A stretch of DNA of 64,000 nucleotides, taken from an uncultured Sphaerochaeta sp. (GTDB lineage Bacteria > Spirochaetota > Spirochaetia > Sphaerochaetales > Sphaerochaetaceae). The stretch lies in the NCBI RefSeq assembly GCF_963676285.1, contig NZ_OY781063.1, positions 1,798,001 through 1,862,000 on the forward strand, written 5' to 3'. Positions 60,405 to 64,000 of this stretch are shown piece after piece (within the stretch, counting starts at the first letter, position 1; every line of letters starts with the position of its first letter). The translations under genes were made by a program, and so were the position numbers. The notes under the pieces were generated by a model that saw only the letters and a list, made by a program, of their open reading frames with translations, ran no database searches and was not told where the DNA came from.

Positions 60405-62132
60405 ATGAAAAAACGGAGTCGTCTGGTGGTCGTTCTGGTGGTCGTCTTGTTGTGCGGGTTCTTCCTCTATCCCACGATTGCTTGGTATGGATTCGTACCG
60501 CAGGACACCAAGGAACTTGCAACAGGCTCAAATGTACAGATTAAGGAGTATTCCCGTGGACAGGCTTCACGCGATCTCCGCTCGCTCAAGGAGTTGGTCG
60601 CTGATGACCCACAGGCAGCCCTGCCTTCTGAGTTCTCCTATCTAAAGGATTACGCGAAGGAAAATTACAAAGCCATGAAGCGTTCAGTTCCCCGGAATTG
60701 GACTCTTGAAGCATTGTTTGCCGGGTTCTATAACGAACAGGATATGTTCGATTCAGCTGAGTCCTACTACCGCACGTCCTTGCTTGATCTGAAGGCTTTG
60801 GGAAACAAAGCACTACAGCTTGGATTGGACCTTGAAGGTGGTATGAGTATTCTCTTGGAGGCTGATGTAGCTTCCTATGAGGATAAGATTGGCAAGACTG
60901 CATCCTCAGGTGCGATTTCTGAGGCAATTCGCCAGGATATCGAGATTCTCGAGAAACGAATTGACCAGTTTGGTGTCAGTGAGCCTGTCATTCGTTTACA
61001 AGGTGATGACCAGATTCTTATTGAGATTCCAGGTGCTGCAGACCCAGAGCGTGTAAATTCCTTCCTTCGTGGTAAGGGTTCCCTTGTCTTCAAGATTGTC
61101 GACACCACCCTTACCGCTGAATTGAATGCTTTCTACGCCGAGAATCCTTCTGAGGTTTATACCGATACTGGTGCACTGAAGCAGCCAGATTTCTTGCCCG
61201 CCGGTAAGATAGCTGCAGGTTACTATATCAGTGACGAGTATGGGATCGATGAGCTAGAGAGCTATGTAGTAGTAGAGGACGAAATCGGCCTTGATGGAAT
61301 CCACCTTGAGAGTGCAACCACCGCAACCGATGGGATAACCGGTAGACCAGTGGTTAACTTCCAGTTGGACAGCCTTGGTGGCGATATCTTCTACAAGCTC
61401 ACATCTACCCACGTTGGGGATACCATGGCAGTTGTGATGGACGGCAAGGTTAAGGCCATGGCCACCATCAATGAAGGGATTAGGAGCAACGTTCAGATTT
61501 CCGGGTTCGATGCTGAAGAAGCAGCTGACCTTGCTATCGTTCTGCGTACCGCTGCACTTCCCATCGAGTTGATTGTCAGCAGCCAGCAGGCTGTTGGTGC
61601 TACCCTTGGTGAAGATGCTGTATCGGCTGGTTTGAAGGCCATTGCTGTTGGACTTGCTTTGGTTATCATTTTGATGTTCGCCTACTACCACGTCAGTGGC
61701 CTTGTGGCAAACCTCGCATTGTTGCTGAACTTGTTCTTCATGATCAGTGTTCTCTCTGCTTTCAATTTCACGTTGACCTTGACCAGTGTTGCCGGTCTTA
61801 TCCTTACCTTGGGGATGGCTGTTGATACCAATGTCATCATCTTTGAGCGTATCAAGGAAGAGCGAAGGTTGGGCAAGAGTGATGTTGCCGCAATCAAGGC
61901 AGGATTTGATAAAGCATTCTGGACTGTCATGGATGCAAACATAACCACAATCATTGCAGCTCTGGTACTCTCCCAGCTTGGAAGTAGTGCAGTCAAGGGC
62001 TTTGCGAATACCCTTGCTATCGGTATTGTAAGCTCGGTATTTACTGCGTTGTTTGTTTCGCATCTTATCTTTGATGCGACCGTCGCCCAACGTGAGGGCA
62101 AGAAGCTACACATCAGCTGGAGGAAAAACTAA
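60405..62132 (+). CDS. secD: Protein translocase subunit SecD
   Basis: SecD and SecF use the proton gradient to help pull proteins across the inner membrane. The 575-residue protein has an N-terminal helix, a large periplasmic domain (LGLDLEGGMSILLEAD, about 147; GVSEPVIRLQGDDQILIEIPG, about 192, quoted in part) and five C-terminal helices with TLTSVAGLILTLGMAVDTNVI (quoted in part). The catalytic region GMAVDTN is intact. It lies 27 bases after yajC. Confidence 0.96.
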   Translation: MKKRSRLVVVLVVVLLCGFFLYPTIAWYGFVPQDTKELATGSNVQIKEYSRGQASRDLRSLKELVADDPQAALPSEFSYLKDYAKENYKAMKRSVPRNWTLEALFAGFYNEQDMFDSAESYYRTSLLDLKALGNKALQLGLDLEGGMSILLEADVASYEDKIGKTASSGAISEAIRQDIEILEKRIDQFGVSEPVIRLQGDDQILIEIPGAADPERVNSFLRGKGSLVFKIVDTTLTAELNAFYAENPSEVYTDTGALKQPDFLPAGKIAAGYYISDEYGIDELESYVVVEDEIGLDGIHLESATTATDGITGRPVVNFQLDSLGGDIFYKLTSTHVGDTMAVVMDGKVKAMATINEGIRSNVQISGFDAEEAADLAIVLRTAALPIELIVSSQQAVGATLGEDAVSAGLKAIAVGLALVIILMFAYYHVSGLVANLALLLNLFFMISVLSAFNFTLTLTSVAGLILTLGMAVDTNVIIFERIKEERRLGKSDVAAIKAGFDKAFWTVMDANITTIIAALVLSQLGSSAVKGFANTLAIGIVSSVFTALFVSHLIFDATVAQREGKKLHISWRKN

Positions 62133-63326
62133 ATGCTTAAGAAAGATATTCCTGTTATCAAGCTTCGCTGGTACGCCTGGGCTTTGGCTGTAGTCCTCCT
62201 GCTCGCCGGAGGTATCTCCTTCGCTGTGTTGGGTGGTTTTAACCTGGGTGTTGATTTTGAAAGTGGATTGAGCCAGAGAATTCAGATAGCTCCCATTGGA
62301 TTGGAAGTTACCTATGCTGGAAACAAGGATGCAGTCCTTGCTGTCTCTGGTTCTGGCCTTAGTCTTGAAGTTCGTGGTGATGAAGGGGTTTCCAGTACCA
62401 ACTTCAGTGCTTCTGAGTATCCAACTGCACAGGATCTTGCAACTGCGCTTGGTGCAGTACAGAACATCAATGTGGCAGTTGTTGACGGGTCATTGGAAAC
62501 AGCTCAGCTCCTTAGTGGATATGGCTTCCCTGCAACACTCTCTGCTGAACCTACCAAGCTTAATTTCCAGAGCAGTGGAAATACAAACATTGAAGATGTA
62601 CGTTCTGCTTTGGATTCGCTGGGTAATGTACGTGTACAGACTGTTGGAGTGGATGGAAGCCAGACATTCCAGGTCCGTCTCGGCATCAAGGAAGGTGCAA
62701 CTCAGGATTCCATGGAAACCGAGGTAAAGAATGCATTGAATGCTGCATTCGGTGCTGGTAATGTTGTGGTTCTCCAGAGTGATTACATTGGACCGAAGTT
62801 CAGTGCAACATTGCTCTCCAGCTCCATTCTCGCCATCGTGGTTGCAATGGCCTTGATCCTTCTCTATATTTGGGTCAGGTTCCGTTTTGCTTATGCAGTG
62901 TCATCCTTGATTGCACTTGTACATGATATCTTTATGATGCTTACGGTAATCACGCTCTTCCGCTTCGAGTTCTCTGGTATCACTGTTGCAGCGCTGCTGA
63001 CCATCATTGGTTACTCACTGAACAATACAATCGTTATCTTCGATCGTATCCGTGAGAATGTGGCATTGGCACCAGATGCTTCATTGAGTGTGAATATCGA
63101 CCATAGTGTTACACAGTCAATGAGTAGAACGGTAATGAGTGCAGTCACCACCTTGATTGCTATCATCCCGCTTGCAATATTTGCTTCCGGTGACATCCAG
63201 CTCTTTGCAGTGAAGATGGGCTTTGGTATCCTCTTTGGAACCTACTCATCAAACCTGCTTGCGCCTGCGATGCTTTACTGGATCAGCAATGCTCAAGCAA
63301 AGAAAAAAGAGAAGAAAGCAGAGTAA
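62133..63326 (+). CDS. secF: Protein translocase subunit SecF
   Basis: The 397-residue partner of SecD begins with a membrane helix, then GFNLGVDFESG (about 32-42). A periplasmic region of about 190 residues is longer than in E. coli SecF (323 residues in total). Five helices follow with ALLTIIGYSLNNTIVIFDRIREN (quoted in part). The ATG follows the secD stop directly with GGAGG upstream. The C-terminus is lysine-rich. Confidence 0.95.
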   Translation: MLKKDIPVIKLRWYAWALAVVLLLAGGISFAVLGGFNLGVDFESGLSQRIQIAPIGLEVTYAGNKDAVLAVSGSGLSLEVRGDEGVSSTNFSASEYPTAQDLATALGAVQNINVAVVDGSLETAQLLSGYGFPATLSAEPTKLNFQSSGNTNIEDVRSALDSLGNVRVQTVGVDGSQTFQVRLGIKEGATQDSMETEVKNALNAAFGAGNVVVLQSDYIGPKFSATLLSSSILAIVVAMALILLYIWVRFRFAYAVSSLIALVHDIFMMLTVITLFRFEFSGITVAALLTIIGYSLNNTIVIFDRIRENVALAPDASLSVNIDHSVTQSMSRTVMSAVTTLIAIIPLAIFASGDIQLFAVKMGFGILFGTYSSNLLAPAMLYWISNAQAKKKEKKAE

Positions 63327-63349
63327 CCTGTCTCTTCTTGCAAGTCATA

Positions 63350-63387
63350 CGCTGCCGCACTCTTACCATGTGGCAGCGTTCTTGTCA
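63350..63387 (+). terminator. Terminator after secF
   Basis: An 11-pair stem (ACGCTGCCGCA / TGTGGCAGCGT, one wobble) with a nine-base loop is followed by TCTTGTC. It ends 13 bases before the ispH start. Confidence 0.6.
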
Positions 63388-63399
63388 TAATGGGGGTAT

Positions 63400-64000
63400 A
63401 TGAAACTGATACTTTCCAGAACCATGGGATATTGCAAAGGGGTCTCCAGGGCCTTGGACCTTGCTACCTCTGCATTGCAGGATGCAAAAGATGCCCACAA
63501 GCCTGTATATTCCTTGGGTAAGCTTATTCATAACGATGACACGTGTGCCTTTTTCGCTGATCAGGGGATGCAGGTTATTACAGGAGCAGAGGGTCATGAG
63601 CCCGGATTGGTTGTACTGCGTGCACACGGTGTGCCTGATAGGGTGCGATTTTCTTTTGTGAAAGCCGGGTTTGACTTGGTTGATGCGACATGTCCGGTGG
63701 TAAAGCATAACCTTTCGAGGATTTCTGCATATGCACCTACACATACCATCTTGATTGTTGGGCACCCTGGTCATCCAGAGACGCTCGCCATGCGAGGGGT
63801 TCAGTTAGAAGGGAAGGTCTGCGATACTATTCTGATCTCTGGTCCTGAGGATGTTGGTATTCCGGAACCAGGCAAATCCTATGTGGTGTTTGTACAGACA
63901 ACGTTTGACCAGGGGTTATGGAATACCATTCAAAAAGCCTTGAGGGCATGGGAGCAGTATGGGTGTACGATGCTTTTTGCCAATGAGGTCTGTCCCAGTT
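63400..64000 (+). CDS. ispH: 4-hydroxy-3-methylbut-2-enyl diphosphate reductase, 3' end outside window
   Basis: IspH is the last enzyme of the MEP isoprenoid pathway, an [4Fe-4S] reductase yielding IPP and DMAPP. The first 200 residues are in the window. Family residues are visible: the cluster cysteine in GYCKGV (C12), KLIHN (H41), RAHGVP (H74), DATCPVV (second cluster Cys, about 96), GHPGHPE (His about 124) and VQTTFD. The third cluster cysteine is probably in NEVCPS at the window edge. The start is ATG at 63400 with GGGGG just upstream. It is on the same strand as the sec operon but beyond a terminator. Confidence 0.93.
   Translation, partial: MKLILSRTMGYCKGVSRALDLATSALQDAKDAHKPVYSLGKLIHNDDTCAFFADQGMQVITGAEGHEPGLVVLRAHGVPDRVRFSFVKAGFDLVDATCPVVKHNLSRISAYAPTHTILIVGHPGHPETLAMRGVQLEGKVCDTILISGPEDVGIPEPGKSYVVFVQTTFDQGLWNTIQKALRAWEQYGCTMLFANEVCPS

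Overview
The window looks like chromosomal DNA of a free-living, diderm spirochaete close to Sphaerochaeta. This assignment is an inference from gene content and protein style: a bacterial AspRS, a TP0108-like phosphofructokinase, a two-locus PspA system, large repeat lipoproteins and a moderate GC content by eye. No rRNA or marker search was possible. Gene density is high. Many genes overlap by 4 bases (ATGA), and several convergent pairs overlap at their 3' ends.

Layout. 1-5.0 kb: the tail of a class II aldolase, a cysteine-motif protein, OsmC, a CDF metal exporter and aspS. 5.1-9.6 kb: carAB, preceded by what reads as two tandem promoters overlapped by ARG boxes. 9.6-15.1 kb: a DUF1576 membrane protein with a small partner, and a 1231-residue repeat lipoprotein. 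15.2-19.9 kb: an envelope-stress region. PspF stands between two minus-strand operons (pspA / PspB-like / pspC / DUF4097, and pspA2-pspC2), and each operon has a near-consensus sigma-54 promoter and shared upstream palindromes. 19.9-26.0 kb: rsmI, a TrmH-family methylase, a Lon-like protease, Nif3, lspA and a beta-propeller protein. 26.0-37.1 kb: one long minus-strand gene run, from a divergent xanthine-dehydrogenase-like trio through dnaE, yggT, recG and rsmD to an acyl-ACP thioesterase.

37.2-42.4 kb: ligA, an aminotransferase, a ModE-like regulator and phosphofructokinase, the last three overlapping. 42.4-42.8 kb: a gene-free stretch that appears to encode a ~120-nt RNA carrying two copies of an anti-Shine-Dalgarno-like motif. 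42.8-50.8 kb: a HAD phosphatase, a DMT transporter, a MarR-controlled heterodimeric ABC exporter, pgi and argR. The argR promoter sits inside a 21-bp-spaced pair of ARG boxes. 50.9-53.9 kb: LemA, DUF2207, DUF1653 and an RRM protein. 54.2-56.3 kb: an ISAs1-type insertion sequence with an unusual coupled upstream gene. 56.5-64 kb: a pair homologous to the plant phytol and phytyl-phosphate kinases, groEL (no groES, no CIRCE), yajC-secD-secF and the start of ispH.

How genes connect. ArgR encoded here plausibly controls both carAB and itself. PspF encoded here plausibly drives both psp operons. The MarR protein plausibly represses its own promoter and the ABC exporter behind it. The most unusual signals are the anti-SD-like small RNA candidate, the XDH-like complex lacking the expected catalytic motif, the two-locus psp regulon, the accessory gene of the IS, and the isoprenoid-alcohol kinase pair.
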